Notes under the pieces: generated by a model
The model's database searches: none
What the model saw: only the letters and a program-made list of their open reading frames with translations
What the model was told of the DNA's origin: nothing
DNA from: Rapana venosa
Taxonomy: Eukaryota > Mollusca > Gastropoda > Neogastropoda > Muricidae
NCBI GenBank assembly: GCA_028751875.1
Contig: CM054145.1
Span: forward strand, 10,165,952 to 10,229,951
DNA length: 64,000 nucleotides
Direction of reading: 5' to 3'
Position numbers and translations under genes: made by a program
Shown: piece after piece, positions 23,601 through 34,741 of the stretch
How positions within the stretch are numbered: position 1 is the stretch's first letter
How the letters are laid out: each line of letters starts with the position of its first letter

Positions 23601-26600
23601 TTTGGAAACAAGTCAAAGCACAAAACAACCACCACCCCCCAACCCCCCCCCCCCAATGATGAACGTACCACTTGTGGAAGATGAATCTCCGCTACCAGAA
23701 ACTCTGGATGGCCCTCAGCCGGTTCCTTCAGGATGCTGAACTTGGGCTCTGGTGCCCTGCAGTCACAGGCAGAAGAGCGTGTGGAATGTTTCGACTATAC
23801 ATACTGCCCCCTCCCCTCGACATCAGCTTAGTCTTGTTCACACCCCCACCAATCTTCAAGTATCTCCACAGCTGTCAGTTTTCCCTCACTTTCAGCTACT
23901 CTCAGGTGCTATCCTTGGTCCAGGCCAAAAGCTGTGTCAGTTATTGATGTCAGCTAATTGCCAAGGCCTACACTATTTAATTTTTTTATATATTGAGGAT
24001 AATGGAATAAGAACTTATGTGCTTTTTTTTACATCTAGTCCCCGTGTGTATGCGGTTTTGTAAATTCTGTCATCTGTTCCCACTGGCACACAATGGCCTA
24101 CTCTTACGAAAAGCGGAACAGGAAATGTTTATGTTGTAAAATGTTGTGTTGAGCTTGCCTTCAGCCATGACAAACTCTTAACATAACAACATGCACTCTC
24201 CTTGAAAGGAGAAAAAGAAATCCTCTAAAGTTGGAGTATGGCTGCCTATATGGCGAGGTACTTAAAAACGGTCATATACGCAAACTTCTCATTCAGTGTG
24301 CAATTTCAATCTCACAGTGATTCCTATTGTTATTCTTGTTCTTCTTTTATTTCGAGGATAATGGAATAAGCACTCATGTGCTTTTTTTCATCCAGTCCCC
24401 CGTGTGTATGCAGTTTTGTCAATTTTGTCATCCATTCCCACCGGCACAGGTTCCTAGGTGGGATGAGTCAGTGAGTCAGAGTGCACATTCTGGGTGACCC
24501 CCAGAGTGTTAAGCTGGGGAACGCACAACAACAACAGCTGCTATCCATTCCATCCCAGCTGGTGCTAATTATAGCAGGAACTGACCACACTTTGACTTGG
24601 TAAAAGGAAGGGGCGTGCTTATTTTAGCACTGGACCATGCACCCTTGACTGAGTTATGCTGGATTTGCGTGCTGTACTCCTGGTGACCTATGCTCATAGG
24701 TTAGCCATGTCAAATCAAGTCAAAAACACTTGAATCATCCCATGAAGGGCAGCATGATAGATAATTTTTTTTTTTTTTTTCATTTAGGAGCAACTGTCAT
24801 TGATCACTAAGAAACATTATTTTGTGAACTTGTGCATATTCAAGACTATAAACAAAGGATATGGTTTGATGTGCACTCTTTTAGAAAATACTTTGACACA
24901 GTCTGGATTTTTTTTTCTTTGATGGAATTACCAGAGTTTCTCCCCCCCCCCCCCACCCAAACTCCCCTTGGAATTACAATAGGTCCCTTCAGTACTGCAA
25001 AAGGTGTTTGCTATATCTTTTGGAAAAACTGTCAATTATTTAACTACTAGACTGCCTTACCCCGGAAATTTTCCGGGGCTAAACGATCACCCTATACGCC
25101 AACAACCCAGAAAATTTCCGGGGTGTCGAACTGAAGTAAACAAGCTTGCTTCCTTGACTACAGTTAAAGGGAAACAACTCCAAAATTAAAGAAGGTCACT
25201 CTCCTGTTGCTTGGCAACATCCAGCTGCAAAAACCGTGGCAAAAACGATCGTTTTTTCGCTCATATTTTGTGTTTTTATGCATGACTGCTTGGGAAGTTC
25301 GTGTTCAAAATTGCGGACACTTCTTGTTGAAGGCGTCAATAACTTTACACAGCTTTAAAAGTGGCAAATAAAGCTGTAGATTTACCTAACAGTGATGAAA
25401 ACGATCGTGTATGATTCAGCTGATCGTGCATTAAAAAAAAAAAGAATGAGATTTGGCCTAGACTTATGTTTGACGTTATTGAGATCGGGGGTACTCAGAA
25501 TGACAGTGGTGATGAAGAAATCGTATTTATGGTCAATTTTTTACATTTTATATATATTTTCGCAGTAAAATATCATGCTAACTAATTTGAGCTTGCCTCG
25601 AAGTAATCTAGAATATATATACTGTCACTGGGTAGACTATCAGGAATATTCATGTAGTAGTTTCTGAGTAAGAGGGATATGAACATTGCAGTGGTACAGA
25701 AGAATTTTATTCCCCGGCATATAGGGTGCACTTGCACTGGGCAGTGAAGAGGTTAATTATCTGTATATGTCAATACTGTTTATATTCTATTCAGTCATTT
25801 TTTCCGTTTTCTTGTTTTGGTCAGTGTATGGATCATAAGTTGCCATGTGAATGTTGATGTTGTACTTGAGCACAACATAAGCTACTTGCTTGTTGTTGCT
25901 ATGCTGATGATGTTCATCATGTTATGCTTGTTCCATGTGTATTGATGAATAAAAATTACTTACAACAAAAGGTGAGTAGAAAAGAAGGAAGTTTAAATAT
26001 ATATGTATATATATAGACATATAGCATATAAAAAAAATATATTGCATATATAATTTTTTTTTCCTTTTTTGCACACAGTAGTAGAAATGGAATCAATGAA
26101 AGACTCCCCCCCCTCCCACCCCACAAAACCCCCCAAAAAACAACCCCACCAAACCAAAACAAAACAAGAATAATTTATTTTAACTTTCTTTGCCTGCTTT
26201 ACAAAGTCTAAAAGAAACAAACAAGCCCCCCCCCCAACACCTACTCCCCCCCCCCCCCCCCCCCCCCCCAGCCCCCCCGCCTTTTTTGTGTGTGTGCTGT
26301 AAACAATCGTTTCTCACTAATTGACAGACGTGAAGAAGAAAAACCCCATTACTTTTTCTTTTCCACTTCTTGCTTCTCTGAATCTTCCATCTCCTGAATC
26401 AGTCCTGGAGTCTTTGGTGCAGTATTCATCATGCCAGCTGACTCTGTCCTGCAACAGACAGGGATCCAATTTCTCATTACCTGCATCAGTTTTTATTATA
26501 ATACCTACATTGTTCATCACTCGCAGCTGTCAGTTTCCCTTTCAGCTCCTCTCAGTTGCTATTCATTCCATCCCAGCTGGTGCTGATTGTAGCAATAACT

Positions 26601-29600
26601 GACCACACTTGGACTAGGTAAAAGGAAAGGTTACACTAAATTTAGTGCGCATGCACACACACACACACACACAAGGAAAATAAAATTTCCTGAGAATAAC
26701 ATCAATGCCCAATTAAAAAAGAAAACAAAACAAAGGGTGCCTGTATCTGTCTATATAATCTTCAACAAATCCTTTCCTGGACAATTTTGTAACCATTCTT
26801 GGCAGCTATCAGATATATTTGAAACCCAATTTAACTGGCACGAGTTTAGGAGTTTGTTGTTTTTTTATTTTGAGAAAAAATGTGCTTTTTTACATTCAGT
26901 GCCCAAAATGCATGCTGGGTTTTTATGTGTGCTCAAGATGTTCTGCGAGTGTTTGCACATGAGACTTTGGTTTATCACCTCTTTTAAAGGAATTTTAGGG
27001 GAGTGGAGTCAGCACTGACGTTAACTCCTGGGGGAAAATCTCCTGGTACATGGTACAGGCACTTCAGTGGTGGCTCAAACCCAAGCCACCGTAAGCTCAA
27101 TGTTCTAACCACTAGGCTATCCCAATCCTCATGTAGTACATATTTCTGTGCGGAATTACAAAGTGAGGTTTGAAGTTTGCTTGCATGTCACTACTGTTGC
27201 TGCAGCTGCTTCTATCACTCCTCCTCATGCTGTTTGTAGTGCTGTCCTTCTTCTTCTTCTTCATTGAGCGCTCAGACAGCAACTATTTTTGTCTGTTATA
27301 TGAACGAAAATGTGTCACGCTGCTGTTAAACATCTGACAAGTCAGGCCCAGCGCATCTGACTTCGGCATAAGAGAGAGTTGTTATCTTTTTAAGTCTTTC
27401 TGGGAAAAAAGGCAGGAGATTGGACCAAGAAGGCAGAAAATAGACAAGAAAGATGTGACAGGAAGAAAAGGAACATGGCAGAAACAAGGAGAGTGAAAGA
27501 AAAGAAGACATTTCTCCCACAGAATTTCCAGATTGTGGGATTGCTATTTATACTGACAGGCCCTTGGCAAACCCACGGGGGAATGCTGTCCTATTATCAT
27601 AACCACGTAAACATATATATATATATATATATATCACCTGTCATCCATGTCCATGATGAAAGGCTTTGACTTGGAGCGGACATTTTGTTCCTGGAGTGTG
27701 CCAATACATCGTCTGTTCTTCAGGATCACCCAATCTGAAAGAATGATTTGTAGGCAGTTTGAGCACAGGGATTATCTTGCTGTGCATTCAACTTGAGGTA
27801 ACAAAATGTTAAATAATAATAATAATAATGATAAATGGAATTTGTATAGCCCTATATCTTGCAAAGACAAATCAGAGCGCTTGCATTCAACATATTCTTA
27901 CAGAGTCATGCAGTCAATAACTATTAATAGCTTAATTAAACAAAGTCAAATGTGCGCACCTACACACACACACACACAGGTTATACGATTTGGCAGGGTA
28001 ATGGGATTTTGGCTGTTGAAGGCAGGGGCAGTTTTGAGATGAAAGAGGAGGGAAAAAAGGTTAGGTTTTAAATAAATATATCTTGAGGCTAGATTTAAAT
28101 GTGTCGTAAGTAGGTTTTTTGTCAAAGAGAGAGAGGAAGGTTATTCCAGATTCACATTACTGTTAGGTCTCTCCTGTCTCACTTGTTGGCATCGCCAAGT
28201 TTGGTGTTAGCCACTGTACCCAATGAAAATGACACGATCCTCCTTCTCTATTCTTACTGTTAGGTAAATCAGTTCAATTGTTTTTACTAACAATCAAAAC
28301 CTTTCTATGTTAAAATTTTAAAAAGATATAAATCAAATAAGATTAATGAATACTTGATAACTATCAATATTACATCATGATCTGTACATTTGCTGCTCTT
28401 GTGGCGACACGCTCTCCCCAGGGAGAGCAGCCTGAATTTCATGCAGATAAATTTTGTGACTTAAAGTGGAGGAGGACAGTAGAGGAGGAGATGAGAGAGG
28501 CAGGCAAGACCTGGAATGAATTGAGCTGGCTTGCCCAAGACAGAAAAGGCTGGAGGGATTTTGTTGGCGCCTTGTGTCCCGGCACATGGGATGAAGAGGA
28601 TTTAGTAAGTAAGTAAAGTGGTATAAATAAATAAATAGATGTTGCCATGAAAAACAGCTCATACTTATATATGTTTCATGTCTATCACGATATCTCATCC
28701 CCCTCTCTTCATTTCTCCTTCCTTCCTACAAGACCCAGTTCTGTCTGGCTGGTAAAGCTTTACCAGCAGTAAGTGTTGTTCAGTGTTCTAGCTCTGCTAA
28801 AGAATTACAGTAATCAATCATAGTTTACAATAACTGTGTTTTGTTGCAGCTGTTGTAATCAATCATAGTTTACAATAACTGTGTTTTGTTGCAGCTGTTG
28901 AACCATGACGTGGAATCCATGTCATGAGGATTATTTGAGCTGTTGTGAATCGTTTTTCTTGTCTTAGTTGAATATGTGTTTTGTGCCCAGTCCCCTCTCC
29001 ATTGTCCCCCTGTGAAAGGGCTTGAAAGATTACCATAATAAACCTTTGTCATTGTCCTTCCTTCCTACCATATACAAAGTTTTCATTTACCAAGCGACAG
29101 TCGCGGTGATATGTAATACACTAGAGTGGACTTTTAAAAACAAAAGACTTGAAAAATAATAACAGTTCACCAAAAAATCGCACATGAAACGAAACATACC
29201 TCGCTTGAGTTGGGTGTTGTATTTTTGTTCAATGCCTTCAAAGGTGACGGAGAGGAAGAATGCCTGGAACAAGTCGCTCGTTTGTAGTTTCTTGATGAAG
29301 TCAGTGTGAACGATGACATCGTACACCGTACAGCCACCCCCACCTGGTGTTTTGGAGGGGAAAAAAGTAAATCAGCTTTTCTTCATCTTCATCAAATGCT
29401 CAGACTACAACTATTGTTATCTGTCATATGAGTGAAAATGCTTTGTGCTGCTGTTAAGCGCCTGACAAGTCAGGCCCAGCATATCCGTCTTCGACATTGG
29501 AGAGAAAATCTTTTAAGTCTTTCTGGAAAAAAAAGGTAAGAGAATCGACCAAGAAGGCAGAAAATAGATGAGAAGGTGACAAGAAGAAAAGGAACAAGGA

Positions 29601-32600
29601 AGAAACAAAGAGAGGGATAGAAAAGAGGGAATTTGTAACGTAGAATTTCAAGAAGGTGGGGATGCTATTTATACTGACAGGTCCCTGGCATCCCTATGGG
29701 GAAATCAGCTTTGCAGTTTTACTTTCTTTTTAATGTAACATCTTACTAAAAATAAAAGAGAATTAAAAAAAAACAACAACAAATTCATCAGTTCAACCCA
29801 AATGAACTTTCTGTTCAAATCTTCTTCCTTTTTTGTCATGTTTCTCCCAGGGGAGGTTTCACATTGATGAGCCTTCTCCATCTCCTCTGTTTTGAGCTTC
29901 CTCCTCATCTGCAATACAGGTAGCCCAGGTTTTGCTAGGTCTTCCCTTTGGTCTCTTTCCATCCACTACGAAGTTCATTGCTCTTTTTATGATGTGGTGG
30001 TCTGCTTTCCGTTGAACGTGCCCAAACCAGTGCAGTCTAATGGTACTAGCTACAGACTTCAGATCATCAACTTTGCACATTCTCCATAGTTCTTCATTCG
30101 TTCAAATATTACTGTTAAAAAAACAAAACAAACGAGAATTAAATGATACAAAACAGAAAAATCATCCCTTCAATAAAAATTCACTTTCTCCAAATGTCTC
30201 TGTACTAAATTGAAAAAAAAGGAAAAAAAGAAAGAATGAAATAAAAACAAAAAATTGTCTATTCAACCTAAATTCACTTTCTCTTTGTATGTCTTTCTAT
30301 GTACAGTACTACTAATAAAAGAGAAAAGATCAAACAAACAAATTCATAACTTCAATGCAAATTCACTTTCCCTTCGTGTAATGTCTTAGTTACTACTAAT
30401 AAAAGAGAATACAATAAAACAAAAAAGATAACGAATCAGTTCAACCCAAAATTCACTTTTCCTTCATGTAACAATGAAAGAGACTAACCTTATCAACCCA
30501 AATGTAAAAGATAAAGGTAAAGGTGTCCCATAACCCATGTGGTCATTTTTTATTATTTTAAAAAATTTTATTCTTTTATATTGAGGATAATGGAAAAAGC
30601 ACTTATTTGCTTTTTACATCCAGTTCCCATGTGTATGCGGTTTTGTAAATTCTGTCATCTGTTTCCACCGGCACACAATGGCCTACTCTTACGAAAAGCG
30701 GAACAGGGTTTAACGTGGGCGCAAGATGTTTTGTGTACATTCACACACGGAGCCTCAGTTTATAGTCTCATCCGAAGGACTTTTGGGGAGAGTGGAGTCT
30801 GCACTGATGTTAACTCCAGAGGAAAATATCCCCTTGAACGGGAATCGAACCCGGGTCGTGAGATTGCGAGCGCAATGTTCTAACCACTAGGCTATCCCAG
30901 CAAGGTGTCAGAGGCCTCAGCTTCTCCAGGGGCCAGCATATTGAGGGCGACGCCCATCTCATTCTCCCTCACTGCTTTACCTTCCCTGACCCTAAAGAAG
31001 GCAGGTATCCATTTACAGCTGGGTGAACTGGGGGACTGTACTCAAGCCGAGGTGCGCAAACGGTCACCCATCCACTTGGCAACCACGCTCAATGCTGCTT
31101 ATGCTTAGCTTGGGGAAAGCGAGTGCTCTGACCACTGAGCTATCCCATCCCCAAATTTGATTCATTGGTTCCACCGAAATGCACTTTCTCTTTTGTAATA
31201 TTTGACTATTGAGAGAATATTCCCTCTTTTTCAAAAAGAAGAAAACCAAACTTATCAACCTAAATGTACTTTTTGTTGTTGTTGTTAACATCTTACTTTT
31301 ATCCAGCTCAGCATGAGGATCCCCTAAGCACATAGGGACCCGGAACTGGGTCATGTCATCTGATTCCAGAATCTTCTGCAGTTCCTCATCACTCAGATCC
31401 TTGGTCGGAGGCACCTAGATACAAAGATTCATCAACACAGTTAACTTTCATCATGATGATGATTATCATTTGAAGTGCTTAGGTGATCGTTCTATAAAGC
31501 ATTAGACACTTAACAAGAAGCAGTTCATACCCACACACAGTCACATACACACAGAGTCTCTCTCTCTCTCTCTCTCTTCACACACACACACACACACACA
31601 CACACCACACACACCACAATTTTGTAAACAGATAACTTGTCTATGTGGTTCTGACTTATCACCTAAGCATGTCATTCTTCATTGTGACTACTTCGACCTT
31701 ATTTTTCTGGTACAGTTATAGATAAGATTTCAAATATGTCATTTGAACATTTATTGGCCAATAATGTGGTTATGTTGGAGATAGTTAGTTGTTTAGTTAG
31801 AAGCCCTGTTGGCAAACTTTTGTAATTGTTCTTGCTGCAGTTTAAGCTGTTCAATGCTGGCCCCCCCCTCCTGCCCACCTCATCCCCGTCCTTCCCATAA
31901 TTTCTTTGTATTTTTTTTCCTTTTATCTCGTGCACAGACACTAATAGGTAAACACACACACACACACGCACGCATGCATGCACATACACACACACGTGTT
32001 CTCTATATATTGTAACACTATCTTTTGTCTAATATCACCTTGAGTGAACAGATGTTAAATTAAAGAAAGAAAACACACACACACACATAGTCGCACACAC
32101 ACACACAGTCGCACACACACAGTGACACTGTAATAGCCGTTCATGGGATGATTATAGTATTTTTGATTTGATTTGACTTTGAAACACACACAGACACACA
32201 CACAGACACAGAGTCGGGGGACGGGATAGCCTAGTGGTTAGAACATTGCGCTCGCAATCTCACGACCCGGGTTTGATTCCTGTTCAAGGGGACATTTTCC
32301 CCTGGAGTTAACATCAGTGCAGACTCCACTCCCCAAAAGTCCTTCGGATGATACTATAAACCGAGATCCCGTGTGTGAAAACACGCAGAACATCTTGTGC
32401 ACATGTTAAATCCTGTTCTGCTTTTTGTAAGAGTAGGCCATTGTGTGTCAGTGGGAACAGATGACAGAATTTACGAAACTGCATACACACGGGGAATGGA
32501 TGTAAATTGTAAGAAAGCACATAAGTGCTTATTCCATTATCTTCAATTAAAAAAAAAAGAGTGACATACACACATAGTCATACAGTGATACACACACAGA

Positions 32601-33822
32601 GTGACATACACACACACACACATTTATAAAATGCTTACTTTATCAGACTGGCAGACATTGATGAAAACTTTCTCATCATTTGAGGTTTTCAGTTTGACAC
32701 AAAAACCTGAAAAAAAGCCCTGTACATTAGTCTTACACAATGCACTGGCAGTGTTAGTCATATTTTTAATATTGTGTATAGCTGTCTTAGAATACACTTC
32801 AAAGGAACATCAAATGATCAATTTAAAGATACCTGTTTTAAGCACCATCAAAAAATATTTTAAAAAATCATCAAATTGATGAAATCAAATTTCAAACTCT
32901 AATTCAGTAAATGACGTAATGTACAAAGCACACAAACACATTTCTGTACCCTTTAGTAAGACTTCTAAAATACTATCAGCATAAACATTTATTATTATTG
33001 AAGTATTTATAACATTTTTGTTTCAAGAAAATCTTCATGGAGAAAAAATCTAGTTCTGTCAGACAAACAAATTATAGACTCAGACTGTACAGTGTATACA
33101 TGATTCAAAATGTGTACCATAATGATAAAAATTTTATCATATCAGTCATAGTCACAGTCTTTGCAATAATGAAGACTAACAACATAGCAAAGTGCCAGTA
33201 AGACCAAAATTTTACCTGGAGCAGGAGTGATTTTGGTGACTGGCACACCTCCCACTGTGTTCTGCCCTTCACCCTCTGCTCCCATTGGAGGCATTCCCAT
33301 CTTGGATGGATCCATACCCTGTGCAAGAAATGCCAGACATACTTGATACTTGTAATATGATGCTGATTTTCAAATGAAAATTATCAAACACGAAACAGGT
33401 GCATTTACCTTTCAGCAAATTAATTAAATAAATCAGTACTTGTAACCATGTTGTGAGCATTCTGTGGTGCGAATCAGGAGGTAGTTTGATTAGCATCCAT
33501 AGGGTAAACGAGTATTGCTATTTGATATATCATTATATGGTTAAGGTTTTGCTAATGCATTAATAACAAAAACAAACAAAAAAGCATAAAGTGGAATTTC
33601 CGATTCAGGGTCAAACGGAAAGAATCGCTCTAATTCGGCAGCCTGCCGCTGTAAATAATGATGATAATGATAGTAATAATGCTAATAATAATGATAGTAA
33701 TAATAAAAGCTTCGAATACGAAATAGGCCTATTCTGTATTCACTTACCGATTCCATTAATAATTTCCCCAAAAGAGCATGATCTGCCCCCAAATCCTCAT
33801 TGTCTAAAAGACTGGAATCCAT
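17628..33822 (-). CDS. PIH1D1: PIH1 domain-containing protein 1, complete, nine coding exons, 291 aa
   Basis: Complement of join 33822-33748, 33318-33216, 32706-32639, 31414-31297, 29343-29200, 27734-27638, 23756-23669, 21374-21231, 17666-17628. Every junction is GT-AG and phases agree throughout; the 291-residue total matches the vertebrate protein closely. PIH1D1 is the adaptor of the R2TP complex (RUVBL1/2, RPAP3, PIH1D1), which works with HSP90 to assemble snoRNPs, RNA polymerase II and PIKK kinases; its N-terminal PIH domain binds phosphorylated DSD motifs. Visible here: the PIH domain from about residue 56 ([20 protein letters not shown], then [35 protein letters not shown]), and a CS-like C-terminal domain ([31 protein letters not shown]). 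It shares a bidirectional promoter with ALDH16A1. The last intron holds a whole piggyBac element. The small last exon (12 codons plus stop) was found by splice site and frame. Confidence 0.93.
17822..18047 (+). mobile_element. SINE-A, 5' truncated
   Basis: Begins in the body (gactataaaccgaagtcccg) and runs to the (AAATA)n tail. Confidence 0.8.
18140..18275 (+). mobile_element. Short TTAA-type repeat (family M3), broken by piggyBac
   Basis: The stretch ttttccctatacgtaacccgctttcaggtaacc...gggaaagaggggtc also occurs at 48053-48200 and, inverted, at 63468-63935. The piggyBac element begins at this copy's right edge. Confidence 0.55.
18276..20533 (-). mobile_element. piggyBac transposon, near-complete, TTAA-flanked
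   Basis: The ends are exact 11-base inverted repeats CCTTTACCGGA at 18276-18286 and 20523-20533. Direct TTAA duplications flank it at 18272-18275 and 20534-20537. Inner inverted repeats match exactly (16 bases, 18364-18379 against 20268-20283). Palindromes of the form GGGTCTTCCACGACCC recur near both ends (18319-18334, 18383-18398, 20249-20264, 20313-20328), with a looser one at 20501-20516. The element sits in the last intron of PIH1D1, in the same orientation as the host gene. Confidence 0.92.
18782..20275 (-). pseudogene. piggyBac transposase with one in-frame stop
   Basis: A DDE_Tnp_1_7-type transposase, which excises and inserts piggyBac elements at TTAA. One reading frame runs 20275 to 18782, broken only by TAA at 19961-19963 between [12 protein letters not shown] and [14 protein letters not shown]. 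Catalytic aspartates are visible: TIDEQL (first Asp), [10 protein letters not shown] (second Asp), and [10 protein letters not shown] (third Asp region). Near the end is a Cys/His-rich zinc domain ([24 protein letters not shown]). The open length of about 497 codons is somewhat short for the family, so the N-terminus may be lost or begin differently. A single stop suggests recent death, or a sequencing error. Confidence 0.9.
20590..20760 (+). mobile_element. tRNA-derived SINE (single copy here)
   Basis: Box A-like tatagccaagtggtaaaagc, box B-like gggtttaaatc, then ctcccaggtcaacttcaagt and cagacctgccagtgccttga, a body resembling conserved SINE cores found across animals (similarity from memory). 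Confidence 0.6.
20892..21182 (+). mobile_element. SINE-B copy 3 (most complete)
   Basis: 20892-20922 resembles the 5' half of a tRNA (gggacagctcagtggtcaga, box A). 20936-20990 resembles the 3' half of 5S rRNA (ttaagcagcatcgagcgtgg, then gatgggtgac). A body of about 180 bases follows, ending near acctgtacctttt. Confidence 0.88.
21231..21374 (-). CDS. PIH1D1: PIH1D1 exon 8
   Basis: Encodes 48 residues from [20 protein letters not shown] to GAQFDRCTK. Phase 0 at both ends. Confidence 0.95.
21815..21962 (-). mobile_element. SINE-A, 5' truncated
   Basis: Tail to the left. Breaks within aaagcggaacaggatttaat. Confidence 0.8.
23146..23405 (+). other. Unrecognised open frame in PIH1D1 intron 7
   Basis: ATG 23145 opens [20 protein letters not shown], then [14 protein letters not shown] and [14 protein letters not shown]. 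Composition looks protein-like and acidic, with no repeat underneath. I do not recognise it. It may be the N-terminal relic of a transposase, or chance. Confidence 0.25.
23669..23756 (-). CDS. PIH1D1: PIH1D1 exon 7
   Basis: Encodes [20 protein letters not shown] plus VAEIHLPQV, the linker and first strand of the CS-like domain. Donor GTG|GTACGT. Confidence 0.93.
23866..24690 (+). mobile_element. Nested cluster: repeat F > SINE-D > two SINE-A
   Basis: Repeat F (23866-23914 and 24539-24690) is split by a SINE-D whose ends are marked by TGCTATCC at 23907-23914 and 24539-24546. The SINE-D is itself split by SINE-A pieces at about 23972-24124 and 24340-24452, both in the minus direction. Confidence 0.78.
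25044..25752. mobile_element. TTAA-flanked nonautonomous element M1, copy 1
   Basis: 709 bases between TTAA sites. The termini CTACTAGACTGCC and (reverse complement) CCTCTTCACTGCC are imperfect inverted repeats. Near the left end two short palindromes (ccccggaaattttccgggg) are conspicuous. A small acidic reading (ENDSGDEE-like) resembles transposase N-termini. It lies in PIH1D1 intron 6. Confidence 0.8.
26863..27125 (-). mobile_element. SINE-A, diverged
   Basis: Head at right (gttctaaccactaggctatccc), body with ggggagtggagtcagcactg. Confidence 0.75.
27245..27600 (-). mobile_element. GAA-tailed retroposon fragment, family Q
   Basis: Tail (ttcttcttctt) at the left, body toward 27600, close to PIH1D1 exon 6. 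Confidence 0.75.
27638..27734 (-). CDS. PIH1D1: PIH1D1 exon 6
   Basis: Encodes [20 protein letters not shown] and the end of the PIH domain. Its donor GTGATA is followed directly by an (AT)n run. Confidence 0.93.
27806..28165 (-). mobile_element. L2-like LINE 3' end
   Basis: Matches the LINE tail at 41690-42490: a (TTA)n end, a GCGCT...ATATAG segment, then decayed coding for the [20 protein letters not shown] region. Confidence 0.75.
28382..28640 (+). mobile_element. SINE-C piece fused to a LINE C-terminus
   Basis: 28382-28470 is the SINE-C motif (cttgtggcgacacgctctcc). From about 28485 the frame reads [20 protein letters not shown] and RDFVGALCP, the final residues of an RTE-type ORF2, ending in (TAAG)/(AAAT) simple repeats. 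Confidence 0.75.
28807..28900. repeat. 46-bp tandem duplication
   Basis: Two identical copies of taatcaatcatagtttacaa...tgttgcagctgttg in PIH1D1 intron 5. Confidence 0.85.
29200..29343 (-). CDS. PIH1D1: PIH1D1 exon 5
   Basis: Encodes [20 protein letters not shown] to YNTQLKR (PIH domain core). Acceptor ACCAG, donor G|GTATG. Confidence 0.95.
29375..29700 (-). mobile_element. GAA-tailed retroposon fragment, family Q
   Basis: Body matches 27300-27600, with the tail reduced to tcttcatcttcatc. Confidence 0.75.
29821..30099 (-). mobile_element. RTE-like LINE 3' fragment with (GAA) tail
   Basis: Encodes [20 protein letters not shown] and [12 protein letters not shown] on the minus strand. GTTCAAAT direct repeats flank it at 29813-29820 and 30100-30107. 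Same family and nearly the same ends as 43069-43353. Confidence 0.82.
30512..31153 (-). mobile_element. SINE-B copy 4, split by a SINE-A
   Basis: The 3' end lies at 30512-30544 and the rest at 30904-31153. A SINE-A (30545-30903) sits between. Confidence 0.85.
30545..30903 (-). mobile_element. SINE-A, full length, inside SINE-B
   Basis: tRNA-like head at the right with cgaacccgggtcgtgagatt (box B) and ctaaccactaggctatccc (box A), complete body, AT-rich tail. Confidence 0.88.
31297..31414 (-). CDS. PIH1D1: PIH1D1 exon 4
   Basis: Encodes [16 protein letters not shown] to [16 protein letters not shown]. This block is strongly characteristic of PIH1D1. Confidence 0.95.
32217..32555 (+). mobile_element. 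SINE-A, full length (reference copy)
   Basis: Head gggacgggatagcctagtgg (box A) and gacccgggtttgattcc (box B). The body of about 240 bases includes actccactccccaaaagtcc and agagtaggccattgtgtg, and the 3' end is a cacataagtgcttattccatt stretch and a poly(A)-like run. Confidence 0.9.
32639..32706 (-). CDS. PIH1D1: PIH1D1 exon 3
   Basis: Encodes [20 protein letters not shown] and SDK, the first strands of the PIH domain with the lysine-rich phosphopeptide-binding stretch. Confidence 0.95.
33216..33318 (-). CDS. PIH1D1: PIH1D1 exon 2
   Basis: Encodes [20 protein letters not shown] through KITPAP, a Met/Gly-rich linker before the PIH domain. Acceptor CACAG, donor G|GTAAAA. Confidence 0.9.
33748..33822 (-). 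CDS. PIH1D1: PIH1D1 exon 1
   Basis: Encodes 25 residues beginning [15 protein letters not shown], phase 0, donor TCG|GTAAGTG. An identical second copy of this exon is at 36255-36329. Confidence 0.92.
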
Positions 33823-34070
33823 GGTAGTCACCTTTTTAATCACCAATCAACTAATATGGACCAGCTAATCACCTATCAACTGCTCGATGACAAACAGATC
33901 ACAGATATACTAAAGAAAAATAAACTGAAGTGCGAGAACTACAGTTTTCACATGTTCCTGGTCGCCGCCATTTTGACGCTTCTTGCCTAACATCAGCCAA
34001 TCAGCTATTTCGTTTTAAACTTGTTCAAGGCATCAATCGATTTGCGTCACAACCTTGACCTTCGTCAGAA
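33823..34070. promoter_or_regulatory. Bidirectional promoter PIH1D1 / ALDH16A1, copy 1
   Basis: Only 248 bases separate the two start codons. There is no TATA box. A YY1-like GCCGCCATTTT is at 33964-33974, a CCAAT box (AGCCAATCAGC) at about 33995-34005, and a GCGTCAC CRE-like site follows. This combination is typical of compact housekeeping bidirectional promoters. This copy adjoins the rest of PIH1D1. Confidence 0.75.
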
Positions 34071-34172
34071 ATGGCAGCCACGAGTGTGCAAGCTTCGTCC
34101 GGTGCTTCGGTTAAAGACATCTTTGAAAGCTTAAAATATGGATCAGCTGTTGATGCCGATGTTGTTGCAAAG
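34071..34172 (+). pseudogene. ALDH16A1: Orphan first exon of ALDH16A1 (duplicate copy)
   Basis: 102 bases beginning ATG with an intact donor (AAG|GTTTGT). It differs from the downstream copy at 36577 by one synonymous base (TCC/TCT). The downstream copy is closer to exon 2, so this one is either a spare alternative first exon or non-functional. Nothing in the exon itself is broken. Confidence 0.75.
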
Positions 34173-34741
34173 GTTTGTTCTAAATGACGCATCAGCTCAT
34201 ATAATCAATGACGTTGTTGCTTTGAAGAATTTTGTAGAATTCATAAATGTCGCGTTATCTTGCAAGCTGAATAGGCCTAGTAAGTAGTATTATCAGTGAG
34301 GTGCTGAGAGTGAGAGCGACGTGAACCCACACGATGCTGGTATGTCACATGTCATTAGGCTATATAAAACAAAGCTGGAGTCAACATAAAGTATAGATTA
34401 AAGATTTGAACAGACATGGATAAACTGCATATGAGAGTTTGTGTGGCATAATGGTGACTTACATTTGACAAGAATTCCTTACTTTAAAGTGAGCTCTCAG
34501 AACTTGTTTTATTTTGTTGTCGTTAGTTTTATCCAGGAAGAAGGCAAAATAACGGTGAAAAATTTGTTTTAAAGAAAATTTTAATGATTTTGTTTCCTAC
34601 CACTGGCATGCACTTAGCAGTCTTATCAATATGTTTGTCATGGAGTTCTGTAAATTTGAATTAACCATACTTCTATTAAAAGTTTTATACTTTTAATTTC
34701 AATTAAATGTGAATGCATTGACAGCCTACTTGAAGCTTGCT

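Larger units (their letters stand above)
33735..34741. repeat. Direct ~1-kb duplication, copy 1
   Basis: Holds PIH1D1 exon 1, the shared promoter, ALDH16A1 exon 1 and the start of its intron. It matches 36243-37220 with scattered substitutions and small indels, mostly outside the exons. Confidence 0.9.

Noticed and set aside
32217..32300. Candidate tRNA gene (box A and box B visible)
   Set aside because: It is the head of a multicopy SINE with a conserved body. The cloverleaf is incomplete.
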